A DNA stretch of 64,000 nt from Hsuehochloa calcarea. Taxonomy: Eukaryota; Streptophyta; Magnoliopsida; Poales; Poaceae. The notes under the pieces were generated by a model, which ran no database searches, was not told the DNA's origin, and saw only the letters and a program-made list of their open reading frames with translations. Made by a program: the position numbers and the translations under genes. The DNA lies in the NCBI GenBank assembly GCA_036346395.1, contig CM070615.1, positions 5,461,534 to 5,525,533 of the forward strand, given 5' to 3'. This document shows, one piece after another, positions 1-10,856 of this stretch (position 1 is its first letter; each line of letters begins with the position of its first letter).

Positions 1-750
1 TAAAATAATAGATTCGAGCGGAGCCAAGTTTTAGTTCTGGAGGAAGCATAGCTTCAACACCATAAACCAAGAAGAATGGTGTTTCATCGGTCGCACGACT
101 GGTCGTGGTTCGAACGGCCCATAGAACGGAAGGAAGTTATTGAACCCAAGCTCCTGACCGTTTTGTCAACTGGTCGAATACTCGACGTTTGATCCCCTGC
201 ATTATGATACCATTGGCACGCTCAACTGCTCCATTGCTCTGTGGGTGAGCAACATAAGTGAAATGGACTTTGATACCAAGTTCATCGCGGAATTCCTAGA
301 GATTACCGCTTGAAAACTGGGTACCATTGTCTGTGATTATACGACTGGGTACACCAAATCGTGTGACCATATTTCGTGTGAGAAATCTCTTAGCGGCCTC
401 AGTTGTAGTTTTAACAGCTGGCTCGGCCTCCATCCATTTTGTAAACGTGTCAATCATGACGAAAAGGAATTCGAAACCCCCGGGTGCTCTTGGGAAAGGT
501 CCCGGATGTCTAGTCTCCATGTTGCAAAATGCCTAGAAAGAGGAATCGTTTGTAAAGCTTGTGCCGGCTGATGTACTTGTCGGATCTGAAACTGACATTG
601 TACGCACTTCGTCACGAGCTCTTTTGCATCATGAAGGGTAGTTGGCTAGTAGTATCCTTGCCTGAAGGCTTTACCGACCAGTATTCTGTAGGAATGATGT
701 GCTCCACAGACTCCTCCATGAATTTCAGTTAGCAACTTAATGCCATCCGA
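1..750 (-). pseudogene. Tat-type gypsy integrase, 3' part cut by window edge
   Basis: The minus strand reads a gypsy integrase. The zinc-binding part lies around 560-750 (a CGAHH stretch, then CVQCQ). The catalytic core includes MIDTFTKWMEAEP with the first Asp, ITDNGTQF with the second Asp, and the glutamate in GAVERAN near 200-215. The core ORF at 296-520 ends in a premature stop just after GTQFSSGNL, and the frame resumes beyond it toward position 1. The sequence stops at the left edge before the end of the domain. The three acidic positions of the D,D35E set are visible, but the stop makes it a pseudogene. This enzyme would insert the cDNA of the element into chromosomes. Confidence 0.75.
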
Positions 751-818
751 TTGATAGATGCATATCATGAACAATCCAAGAATCCTCGTTTATACAAGGT
801 ACGTTCAATTAGAGTGTA

Positions 819-2052
819 TTATTTGGCTTTTTGAGCTATACGATCAGCCTCCACATCATCTTCAGGAATTTTATCATGCTGAAGATAATTGTAGATCGAT
901 GTCATCGAATCTCTACCCTGATCGTCATCGATCTGTGGAGCATCTATGTTATCAGAATCGATTTGTACGACCTGATGTGAAACATTTATGTCCTCGAATG
1001 CTCGACCACCGAGGGTGAATCGAGTTGCTAAAAAAACTCCGGACGGGATGGTGGACCTAGTGGAGGCCATCCGTGCCAACTGGTCTACCAGAAAGTTTAC
1101 CTTTCTAGGAATATATTGGATCTAAAAACTGAAGAAGTGCTTTTCGAGTTTCCGTACTTCCGCCAGATAAGTGGACATTTTGGTACTTGAGCCTTTCACT
1201 AGTAATCTGTGAATCCCGAGCGAACAAGCTGCTCGAAGTCCTGCCAGTAAACCTTCATATTCTGCTACATTGTTCTTAGCAGGAAAGTTAAACTAGATGG
1301 CGTACTTGATGTGTTCACCATTGGGAATATTAAGACGATTCCAGCCCTCGGTCCATTGAGCATCAAGGAACCGTCAAAGTACATTGTCCACTCATCGTGG
1401 CATTCGTACTCGGGTTCTTGCCTGTGTTTAGTGTTTGTCCATTCGGCAACGAATTCTGCTGTTGCCTGAGACTTTATTGCTATTCGTAAAATAAAATAGA
1501 GGTTGAATGTCCCTAGTTCAACTACCCATTTTGCTATTCGTCCTGACGATTTCCTATTTCCAAGGACTTGACCAAGGAGATATTCGGTAGGTACAACCAC
1601 ATTGTGGGCCTGAAAGTAATGCCTTAGTTTTCCTGAAGCCATAAGGAGACTATAGAGTAGCTTTTGTACCTGTGGGTGTTCTACGACCAGTACACTGTTG
1701 ATAGCTTGTGGCGTTGCAGCCACGTAAATCAGCAATGGTTCTTCCGGTCTTGGAGAGACTAAGACTAGGGTACTCGTAAGATACACTTTAAGTTTTTTAA
1801 AGGCATTGTTTGCTTTCTTAGTCCATTCGAAACTTCTATGCTTCCGAAGCATTGTAAATAAAGGTAATCATTTTTCATCTAAACTTGCTATGAAACGACT
1901 TAGAGCTGCCATATAATCGGTTAGTTTTTGGACTTCTTGCTTTGTGGTCGGAGGGCGCATCTAATCGATGACCGCTATTTTTGCTGGACATAGGCTTCTA
2001 GATTACTCTTATTATTGGATTTTCTAGTTGCCAAAGAAATTTCTCGATTTTC
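819..2052 (-). pseudogene. Tat-type gypsy RT tail, RNase H and second RNase H-like domain
   Basis: Reading down the minus strand from 2052, the first part matches the end of a gypsy reverse transcriptase (MRPPTTKQEVQKLTDYMAAL near 1890-1965). The ORF at 1265-1852 then holds the RT-connected RNase H (FEWTKKANNAFKKLK, later LRHYFQAHNVVV) and the start of a second RNase H-like domain (WTMYFDGSLMLNGPRAGIVL). The ORF at 819-1079 continues with the tail that links it to integrase (YNYLQHDKIPEDDVEADRIA). The second domain is typical of the Tat lineage. The catalytic palm of RT is absent because the plus-strand gypsy LTR begins at 2053. Frames change between the pieces, so no functional polyprotein remains. 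Confidence 0.75.
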
Positions 2053-2460
2053 TGTAACAAAAAAATCAATGATAAAAGGAAAAAAGAAAAATTAATTATT
2101 TAATTTATTGGTTTTAAATTTAAAAAAGTTTTTTTGAGTTTTATTGAATTTTTGGGATTTTATTGGATTTAAAGTGAAAAATAAAATTTTAATTATGTTT
2201 TGGAATTTTGTGGTATTTAAAAAGGTTTTTCCTATTTTTCAGAAAATAAAACTAATTACTATACAAAAATAAAAGCCAACATTAAGTTGGAATTATTTTT
2301 ATTAAGTTCAAAATAATTCTAGAAATTTTTATGAATTTTCCTAGAATTTTTGGACTCTATTTGCTATATTCTAAAAATGTATTCAATTTTTGGTTTAACA
2401 TCTAATTTCGAAAAAAAAAAAAAAAAAAAACCCCAATCATTCACCCATCCCACTAACATA

Positions 2461-2780
2461 CTTACCTTCTTCTTTTCATTCACTAATGCATCACTTCTTA
2501 TTTTTATGCCTTTCTTCTTTCAACTTTCTAAAATAAATCAAAAATCGGATTTTCCGATCGGTCACCCATCCGACCAGTGCTCCACGACTAGCACACTTAA
2601 CTCCCATGACCACTACCATCCTTTCTTTCTTCTTTTCATTCACTAATGCTTCCCTTCTTTCTTTTATGCCTTTCTTCTTTCTAAAATAAATCAAAAATCA
2701 AATTTCCCGATCGGTCACCCATTCGACCAGTGCTCCACGACCAGCACACTTAACCTCCCCGCACTACCAACTCTCCCTTT
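2461..2780 (+). repeat. 160-bp tandem duplication in the Tekay-like LTR
   Basis: Two adjacent copies with a 160-bp period (2461-2620 and 2621-2780). Each contains the phrases ttcattcactaatgc, aaaataaatcaaaaatc, gatcggtcacccat and cgaccagtgctccacga. The copies differ by a few substitutions and short indels. The sequence is AT-rich and pyrimidine-rich and lies upstream of the TATA box, so it is in the LTR's promoter-side part. Confidence 0.85.
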
Positions 2781-3262
2781 TCTTTTTGTAACTAAAGCCT
2801 CCATCCTTCCTTTTATTGCTTCCTCCCCCCTTTCTTCTTCTTCCAGCCAAGATCGTGCCTCTCTGTCTTCCTCCCGTTGACTTCAATGGCAGCGCCTATT
2901 ACCACCACCCTTTGCCGCCGGCCACCGCCGACCTCATCACCGGCCTCCCCTCACCTCGCTTTCCCTTACCCAACTCTGGCCACTTCTCCCCTTGCTCCCT
3001 GTTGCCATGCAACCGAAGAACCAGCTTGACCTCCATTAATGGCTGCATCCACCTCTCTCCTTTTTTCTCTGCACTCAAAGCATCAAATTCAATTCCGTCT
3101 GAAGCAAAACGTCCACACTAACCTCACCTATGTTACTATACCATCAATTGGGCATTTCTTCCTCTGCATTCAATCCAGTTTGCAGTTTCTCTCGCTCTAT
3201 ATTGCACCCAAAAATTTTGCTTTTGCTTTGACGATTCCCATTGATTGAAGCACCTCCTCCCC

Positions 3263-3270
3263 TATATAAA
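3263..3270 (+). promoter_or_regulatory. TATA box of the Tekay-like LTR
   Basis: The string tatataaa at 3263-3270 sits between an AT-rich upstream part and a pyrimidine-rich downstream part, as expected for the U3/R boundary. It is about 1.2 kb from the LTR start. The start site itself cannot be read. Confidence 0.5.
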
Positions 3271-4261
3271 GTAGCACCAGGAGCTCCTCTCCGTCCTCAA
3301 CCCACCCCAACACCTCTTCTCCCATCTCCTGGTAGTTTGGTCGAATTCTTGGTTTGAAGCTCGTCGGCTGATCTTCGTTCTTCCTCTCTAGTGCCGCCTC
3401 CGGTGGAGCTCCGCCACCTTCGTCACAACCGCCGGCATCGCGACGTCGTGCTCTACGCGTGCACACCTTCACATCATTGAAACCTGGCCAGAGCGCCCGA
3501 CCCCTCCATGGCCGCTACCAACGTGCACCGCCGCCGCCGTCGCCGGTCGTCCCCGACCACGTCGCCACCTCCTACGGCTCCATCTCAACGTGAGCAATCC
3601 ATTTTGGTAATTTGCCGACCATCTTTCCCTTCCTCTCACTGGCGCCATGGCCTTTATGTTTCTTTTATACACATGCGTATGGAGGAAGATGAACAGTAAA
3701 AAAACTAGCAAGCAATTCAATGTAGCAATTTGAAGAGTTGGTGTAATTCCTTCCAAAAATTATTTCTCCCTAATACAAACTCCGAATTCATTCATTCTTT
3801 CTCCTAAAATCATCTAAATTCTTCTTTTATTTTTCAGTATTTATTTTCTAACTTTCTAGATTTTATTTTGTTTTTGCTATTTATTCCAATTGCGTGTTGT
3901 CGCCGCCACCAGTCGTCGCCGACCGAACTGACACTACCATCGGTTAGAGTACCTCGCTGGGGTTCTATTTTTGTTGTTCGTCGGTCAACTCTCCCTTCCT
4001 CTCGTCGGCACGCCAATTCTTCCATGTCTTTCACTATTCAGGTGCATGGAGTGCACAGTGGCATGCAATCCATGCTACGAACCCATTGCACCAAACTTCT
4101 CCACCCCTGTTCTCCCTCCTCGGTCATTCTTTTCCCGAGCTGAATGCGTCGTCGCATGCCCCTCGGTTTCCCCTTCCTATCCCTGAAATTCACCGCTCTC
4201 TTTCCGCCGCAACCAAAAATTTTCCGCCGGTAGGCCGTAGTCGAGTGTCGTCGTTGCTGCA

Positions 4262-4690
4262 TTAGATGGTCGTAGCTTTCTTCGACTGGATAGTCGTAGT
4301 TTTCTTCGACTAGGTAGTCGTAGCTATCTTTGACCTGATAGTCGTTGTTTCCTTCGACCTGCTAGTCGTAGCTTCTGCCGAGTAGGAAGTCGTAGCCTTT
4401 CTTTCGACCAGTATTGTTGAAATCTCTTTCGACCAGTGTAGTCGAAACCTTTCTTTCGACCTGTGCAGTCAAACCTTTATTCCGACCAGTATTGTAGAAA
4501 CTATCCTTCGACCAGTGTTGTTAAAACCCTTCCTTCGACCAGTGTTGTCGAAACCTTCCTTCGACCAATGCTGTTGAAACCATCCTTCGACCAGTGTTGT
4601 CAAAACCATTCTTCGGCCAGTGTTATCGAAACCTTCCTTCGATCAGTGTAGTCGTAATCTCATTCAACCAGCGTTCTCGAAAGTGAACAG
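4262..4690 (+). repeat. Imperfect tandem array of GACCAG/GTCGTAG units
   Basis: About fifteen degenerate units of roughly 26-30 bp. The first third uses the core gtcgtagctttcttcgac, the rest uses ttcgaccagtgttgtcgaaac with variation. Units differ in length and sequence, and no spacer/repeat alternation is seen, so this is a decayed minisatellite and not a CRISPR array. A chance ORF (4463-4651) translates the array and has no coding meaning. Just downstream, short gaacagtactcg-like phrases recur between 4683 and 4760. Confidence 0.85.
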
Positions 4691-6297
4691 TACTCGAGGA
4701 TGAACAGTACCTGAAGATGACTAGTGCTCGGAATGAACAGTTCTCAGAAGAAGAACAGTACTCGGATTCCATCTTTTCTTATGCTATCGAAACTTCTGGA
4801 TGTTCGTTCTCCTTCATACGAACTCCAATTCCGTCGATTCAAATTCCTAAATTCATATGAAGTCGATATCTTCCTCTTAATATTTATTTTATAATTTTAT
4901 AATTTTATTTGGATTTCATTTGAATGTTATTTGAATTTGGCTCGTTTACCCGTCTAGATTTCGACGACTTCGGACAATTGGATTTCGATTATTTAAGCAA
5001 GGAAAGTTATACCTTTGATCATATTTAATCCCATTATTTCAAATTATTTAAATTATGTCTTAAATTATTATCACATGCTTATTTTTATTCAATGTAATTT
5101 AAATACCTATTTTAAATTTATAGTTATGTCTAAATCCTTTGTATGACCAATGTTGATATTTGAATCAAATATATTGTCACCCTAGATATAAACCTAGTAG
5201 ATATGATAGTATGAACTGGGATCATTTAAAAATATTATGCAAAGACATGCTTAGACCAAAAATATTTAGTTTGGGAAATTTTAGCCAAATGATTAACTAT
5301 TGTTTAAAATTCTATGGCATTGGTTTGTCATGGAAGCTTTTTGCAAATGATTTTGAAAAGCAAAAATAAAAAGTTGGTTTATACTTGGGCGAAATGGATG
5401 CTTGGTGGGTGCAGGTTTATGCACAGGCTCATTCTGGGTAGGATTGAGGCCCAGAGATTATTTTGGAAGTCGCCCAAGTCAGGTAATGACCGATCTTCGA
5501 GCCGCATCTTGCTAAACCACGTCGTACTTCCGCATGTCTCGAATGGGAGAGACATGGCTACCTAATTTGCAATATTTCACCGTGGTTGTGCCATGTTGAT
5601 GTGTGGGTGTCAAAATAACCTACTTTTATGTATTCCCACCTGGCGCAAGAGGGGGATTGAACCCAGCGGGTTTCTATCCAAAGGGGGTGAATCCTTAGCG
5701 AGGCAGGACTATTGGGTTACGGGCAAGGCTACGATAGCGCAAACAAAATTTTTAGCGCGCAACCAAGGAACCACCGCAAGTAATAGATCAAGAGACTATC
5801 ACTAGATGCGCCGACTCGTAGCAGAAGTAGAGTCATCGTGGTGAGTTGATGCAGTCGTAGTCGTACTCACGACGCGTCTCCTCCTTCGAGTGGTCATACT
5901 CGTCGCGCGTCTGCTCCTCCGAGTGGCCGTACTCACCACACGACTTCACCTCCGACTCCGGTGATCGTCACGAGTCACGGATCGCCCTAGTGTTGATACT
6001 TCGCAACAACACCTCCGAGGTATCCACACGTACGGGGCAGGATCACCACGCGCTGGAGTGCTAGCACCGGCAACGTGGTTGAGAAGGCGTGGCTGAGAAT
6101 GGGTATTTTGGTAATCTTACCAAATACCACCTTGGTGACCTTTTGCCAACCCGCGGTGCAAGACGACGCAAAGAGAAGCGGTTTAGGTCAAGAGGTATTG
6201 AAGACGACGCTTTAAAATGCTTGCGTGTGTGGCCCGTTTGTGTTGGGCCTTAACGGGGCCCATTTAAGTTAATCTTCTAGAAGGTCTAAGCCTCCAC

Positions 6298-6305
6298 TAT
6301 AAATA
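6298..6305 (+). promoter_or_regulatory. TATA box of the Sirevirus LTR (5' copy)
   Basis: tataaata in the context cctccactataaatagagga. The same box is present at 21718-21725 and 25710-25717 in the other two LTR copies. It follows a shared stretch (aatcttctagaaggtctaag), consistent with a core promoter. Confidence 0.65.
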
Positions 6306-6883
6306 GAGGAGGGAGGTGGCTGCACCTCCTTCAACTCTTTCATTATTATTGAAACCCTAGTTTTGCTTAGGGAGAGGATCAGTGGAGGTTAGGGTTCTAT
6401 AGAGTTTTGATTTGATTTCGTGCTCTTGGATTGAGCTTTATCCTCTATTGATGGAGTGGCTGTAAACCCAAACCCTATCAAATCAATCGAAGGAAAGTTT
6501 GCTAAAAAATGTGTCTCTTTGCCTTCCTTATCTCTATTTGGTGATTTTGAGTCTTTCTTTGATTCGTGAGTCTTTTATAGATTTGTTCATGTGATCTAGC
6601 TTGCTGTGACATGTGGGAATACATCTAGGATCATCTTGATCATCAATCACCCACGAGTAAGTTTTTGGATCTAGTTTTCGTTTTGACTCGGTTTTGAACC
6701 ATCCTCCTCTCAAACGGAAAAAGGTCGTAACTTTTCCAAGGATCTTCACGATATTCGATTGGAATAGGTTCTTGACATCCTAGAGAAGGCGTGTTCTAAG
6801 TTTCATCAAGTTTGGAGTTGTAGATCAAAAGTTACATCTATTTGCAACTTCGTTTTTCGGGATGTTTTTACTGTTCATCAGAC

Positions 6884-6965
6884 TGGAGGTCAGACTGCCC
6901 AAGGTGACCGGTCCGACCGCCCAAGGTAACCGGTCTGACCACCATTAACACAGAGGTCAGACCCC
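6884..6965 (+). repeat. Short GGTCNGACC cluster in the Sirevirus LTR
   Basis: Four close copies of a ggtcagaccgcccaaggtg-like unit, each about 20-25 bp and partly palindromic. The same cluster is in LTR B (about 22306-22390) and LTR C (about 26297-26380). It lies near the LTR 3' end, downstream of the TATA box, so it would be in the transcript leader. Confidence 0.7.
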
Positions 6966-7176
6966 CCAACACTTAGAATTTTAGCTTGTGTTGATTTTGG
7001 CTGTTTTACTTCGAGGTTTAGATTGGATTCAATACTAGTCTTCCGCTGTACTGGTATATTGATCTTCATAGCTTCCATAGCTATTAGAGTGAAATTTGTA
7101 TTGAATCTGATCTTGGTTGAAAAAGTGAGCGTGCTCCTATTCACCCCCTCTTTAGTCGCCTTTTCGGCCCAACAAG

Positions 7177-7189
7177 TGCTATCAGAGCC
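7177..7189 (+). promoter_or_regulatory. Primer-binding site of the Sirevirus-like element
   Basis: tgctatcagagcc begins two bases after the LTR end and differs by one base from the initiator-Met tRNA primer consensus TGGTATCAGAGC. It supports the LTR end at 7174. Confidence 0.7.
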
Positions 7190-7226
7190 CGATTAGTTCA
7201 ATATTGATCTTAACCGATCACTGAAC

Positions 7227-9290
7227 TTGGCGATGGATAAGTACTCCACCAAGCCGCATATCTTCGATGGACACGACTATGCCTATTGGAAGAATCACAT
7301 GCGAGTCTTCCTTGAGAGCGAAGGACAAGCTATATGGGAGGTTGTTCGAGCCCCGCTCGTTCTTCTCGAAGTTGTTACGCCGGCTTCAACAGGCTTCTTG
7401 GATAACAACAATAAGGCAAAGAACCTCTTATATGGTGGGCTTGGTAGACAGGAGTATGATCGGATTTGCAATCTTGAGACTGCGCACGAGATTTGGAACA
7501 CCCTCGAAACCTACCATGAGGGTTCGTCCCAAATCAAGAAAGTACGCCAGACAGTCTATAAGCGTGAATATAACAAATTCGATATGCATCCTGGAGAGAG
7601 CATCGATGACATTTTCAGTCGCTTTAACAAAGTGATTAATCAGATGAAAGCTGTTGGTATTGAATATTCGCAGTCTGAAAATGCCACCCACCTCTTGGCT
7701 GCAATCAACACCAAGGAGTGGGAGATAAAGGCTACCGCCATTGAGGAGAACGTCAACCTCTCTGATCTGACTTTGGAGCTGCTCTATAGCAAGCTCAAGA
7801 CTCATGAGATCAAGAGGATTGATCATCCCAAGAAGAAAAATATGGCCTTGGTAGCAGACCCGCTCAAGAGAGTTTCTGATGGGTCTTCTAAGTCTTCTTC
7901 TGGATTTTCGCTTGCTGGTTTATCTGCAGTCCATGAAGAGGAGTTTGAGAGTCTCCTTGAGGCCGAGTTAGCCCTCATAGTCAGAAAAGCCACACGAGCC
8001 TATAACAATATGAGAAACAAAAAGAGAGGAGGTCATGTGACTTACTATGAGTGTGGTGAGCTTAATCATATCCGGGCAAATTGCCCCAAGTTGAAAGGAA
8101 AGAGCAACCATAAGGAGGGAAAGCCAGCTTAGAAGAAGCCTCAATGGAACAAATCAAGATTTGATGCTGCCAAGCTGACAAAGGCAGCTCACCGGGTTCT
8201 TGTCGCTTTTGGGGAACAATCCTTAAGCGATATGGACTCCAGGAGCGAGGATGACAAGAAGGAGGAGATCCCTCAAGATAAGAAGAAGGGGAGACCAAGG
8301 ACTTCACCGGCGTTTGCTTCATGGCTGACTCTGATGATGTCGACGACGATGAGGTACCACTCTCCTATGATGCCCTTTCTGATAGATGCAAAACTATCTT
8401 TGAGCAACTCATGAGTCAGGATAAGGCTTTAGAGTATATCATGGCCAGGAACAAGGAGTTAGAGTCTCAAGTAGATAATTTAACTTTAAAACTTGCAAAT
8501 GCTAAGACTCTTGAATCTGATGAATGTTCTTCCTGCCATGCTCTACACTTAGAATTTGCTAAACTGCAATCTGCTCATGATATTACTTTGCAACAACTTG
8601 AAAATGCTAGGACTGAGCTAGTTGAGGTTAAATATGCTCCATGTGAAAATGCTTAGATTCTAGCAAGTTGGTTGCTTCTGGTGTGGTTGATTCTAGCCTT
8701 TGCTCTTTTTGCATTGAACGAGAACATGAAGTACAAGACGTAGTAGATGCAGTTAGAGCTAAATTTGCTAAGCTTAAGGATAGAATTGATTCTGCTACTT
8801 GTATCTCTTGCGAAACTCTTAAACTTGAAGCTACCTTATATAAGGAGAGATATGCTAGAGCCATTAAGGGTAAAACTTGTGAATCATGTGTTAATCTTGA
8901 AGAAGAAAATGCTTATCTTAAGGATACATTAGAAAATTTTTCTAAAGGTAAGAAATAATTAAACATGATTCTGGACAAGTCTAAAACTCCTTAAAAGAAG
9001 CAAGGATTAGGATACAACTTTGTCCAAGATAATTCTAAGCCAAAAGTTACTCAAGTCTTGGAAAATGGGTTAATTGAATTCAAAACCCAACCAGCAAAAA
9101 CTATTTTTAAATCTGCGGATTTTGCCCAACCATCTATTAAGTCAAAGGGTGCTTCTCCCAGTGGTATCAAGTACCATTGCACCTATTGCAAGAAGGATGG
9201 GCATTTGGTTAAGTTCTATTGGCGTAGGTTGAAAAATGATAAGAAAATTTTGCTAAAATTTCATCCAATCAACCTAGACCTTTTATGAGA
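7227..9290 (+). pseudogene. Sirevirus-like gag with coiled-coil tail (broken)
   Basis: The first ORF (7227-8132, about 301 residues) contains a copia gag core (YWKNHMRVFLES, EIWNTLETYHEG, ESIDDIFSRF) and a CCHC knuckle whose first Cys is Tyr (YYECGELNHIRANC, near 8044-8085). It ends in TAG at 8130, where the frame otherwise continues. A tail follows over 8321-8958, with leucine-rich heptads and repeated CxxC motifs at 8525, 8641 (split by a one-base loss), 8701, 8800 and 8878. A second knuckle at about 9175-9220 (CTYCKKDGHLVKF) has Tyr in place of its last Cys. Gag would form the particle and bind RNA. Both zinc sites are damaged, and at least one stop and two frame changes inactivate the gene. 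Confidence 0.8.
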
Positions 9291-9501
9291 CATGATAACG
9301 TAGAAAAGAAGAAACCTAGTATAGGATTTGGGTCACATGCTCATCATCATGCTCCTAGGCAGGATAACTCTCATATTAGTGTAACCATTGCTCATAACAG
9401 AATTTCAAATATAATCAAGGATAGCACTTCTGCTTTGCATACTACTCGCAGACGTGTGTCTCAGTACTGGGTTCCCAAGTCTTGTTTAACTAACCCCAGT
9501 A

Positions 9502-9735
9502 TTGAGACACATCGTTCTTCTGTGCCTTGATTTTCAGGATTACCGCGGAAAGAGGAAGGACACGTGGTTCGTCGACTCCGGTTGTTCACGCCACATGACC
9601 GGAGACTCAAGATGGTTCACCTCCTTCATGCGGTCGACGGGTGATGACTTCATCACCTTTGGAGATGATAGGCAATGGCGGATTGAAGCAACGTGATCGA
9701 TCAGGGTGAACGACAAGTTCATCCTCAAGGACGTC
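9502..9735 (+). pseudogene. Sirevirus-like aspartic protease
   Basis: The frame reads DTWFVDSGCSRHMTGD, the catalytic DSG motif of copia retropepsins, at about 9559-9606. A TGA stop at 9694-9696 interrupts it, and the reading continues in the same frame with SIRVNDKFILKDVALV toward the integrase region. The enzyme would cut the polyprotein into gag, protease, integrase and RT. The active-site Asp is present but the stop breaks the product. Confidence 0.8.
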
Positions 9736-10850
9736 GCCCTTGTGGATAAGCTAAGGTTTAATTTGCTTTCTGTCTCTCAACTTCTTGATGATGGCCATGA
9801 GACTAGATTTAAGAAAAATGCTTGTCGGGTGCTTGATTCAACTGGTGAGCTTGTTTTTGGGATTACTAGAGTTGTTAGGATCTTTGGAGCTGATTTTTCT
9901 GAATCTCTTGCTGGTTCTCTCAAGTGCTTGATTTTATCTTCTTCTTCTGAGTTCTGGCTTTGGCACCGTCGTTTGGGGCACATTGGTTTTGATCATCTGA
10001 CGCGAGTTAGCAACCTTGAGCTCATGAGAGGTTTGCCCAAACTTAAAGCCGTCAAGGATGCTGTATGTGCACCCTGTAGGCTTGGCAAACAAGTTGCCGC
10101 CTCACACCCTTCAGTGACTATGGTCATGGCTGACGGACCGGGACAGTTGCTTCATATGGATACTGTTGGTCCCGGTAGGGTTCGATCAGTTGGTGGAAAA
10201 TGGTATATTCTTGTCATAGTCGATGATTTTTCTAAATACACTTGGGTGTTCTTTCTTGCTTCGAAAGATGAAGCTTTGGATCATTATCATGATCTTGTTC
10301 TTCGTTTGGATTTTGAACTTTCGAGTGCCTTGAGAGCGATCCGCAGTGACAATGGCACGGAGTTCAAGAATACCTCTTTTGCTTCCTTTTGTGCTGAGCG
10401 TGGAATTGAGCATCAGTTCTCCTCTCCACACGTCCCTCAACAAAATGGTGTTGCGGAAAGGAAGAACAGGACCCTAGTGAGATGGCTAGGACGATGCTAG
10501 ATGAGTATAGCACTCCGAGGATGTTTTGGGCCGAAGCTATTTCTACTGCTTGCCATATTGCAAATCGTGTCTTTTTGAGACCGTCTTTGGGCAAGACTCC
10601 TTATGAGCTTCGGTTTTGTAGAAAACCCTCTATCTCGCACATTCGAGTCTTTGGATCCAAGTGTTTTATTCTCAAGACAGGAAACCTAGATAAATTTGAG
10701 TCAAGAAATTTTGATGGTTTATTTCTGGGTTATCCTGCGCATTCAAGGGGTTTTTGAGTTTTTAATGTTGAAACTAATCTGGTTCAGGAGACATGCAATG
10801 TCACTTTTGATGAAACTAGCCGTGGAGCTAGATCAGATATTTCAAGTGAT
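9706..10850 (+). pseudogene. Sirevirus-like integrase
   Basis: ORF 9706-10500 contains the GAG-pre-integrase and zinc module (WLWHRRLGHIGFDHL ... CAPCRLGKQ) and the catalytic core with Asp in LLHMDTVGPG, Asp in IRSDNGTEF and Glu in NGVAERKNR. A one-base deletion near 10479 shifts the frame into 10482-10757 (TMLDEYSTPRMFWAEAI), which continues the domain. A TGA at 10756-10758 follows SRGF; the frame resumes with VFNVETN. All three catalytic acidic residues are present, but one frameshift and one stop inactivate it. Confidence 0.85.
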
Positions 10851-10856
10851 ACACAG

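Larger units (their letters stand above)
6094..7174 (+). repeat. Sirevirus 5' LTR, missing its first part
   Basis: From about 6097 the sequence aligns with LTRs at 20628-22593 and 24720-26584 (gggtattttggtaatc, tccactataaatagag, ttttactgttcatcagac) and ends with ttcggcccaaca at 7174. The two complete copies start with TGTGGATATC and have about 850-900 bp more on their left. Here the left flank gtggc is followed directly by tgagaatggg, so the beginning of the LTR has been lost in a deletion that ends almost exactly at the insertion site. Confidence 0.75.

Noticed and set aside
2816..4262. Several ORFs of 60-100 codons on both strands
   Set aside because: They lie in the GC-rich transcribed part of a gypsy LTR, overlap each other and show no domain.
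4262..4690. CRISPR-like regular repeats
   Set aside because: Units vary in length and sequence and there are no unique spacers; it is a decayed minisatellite in a plant LTR.
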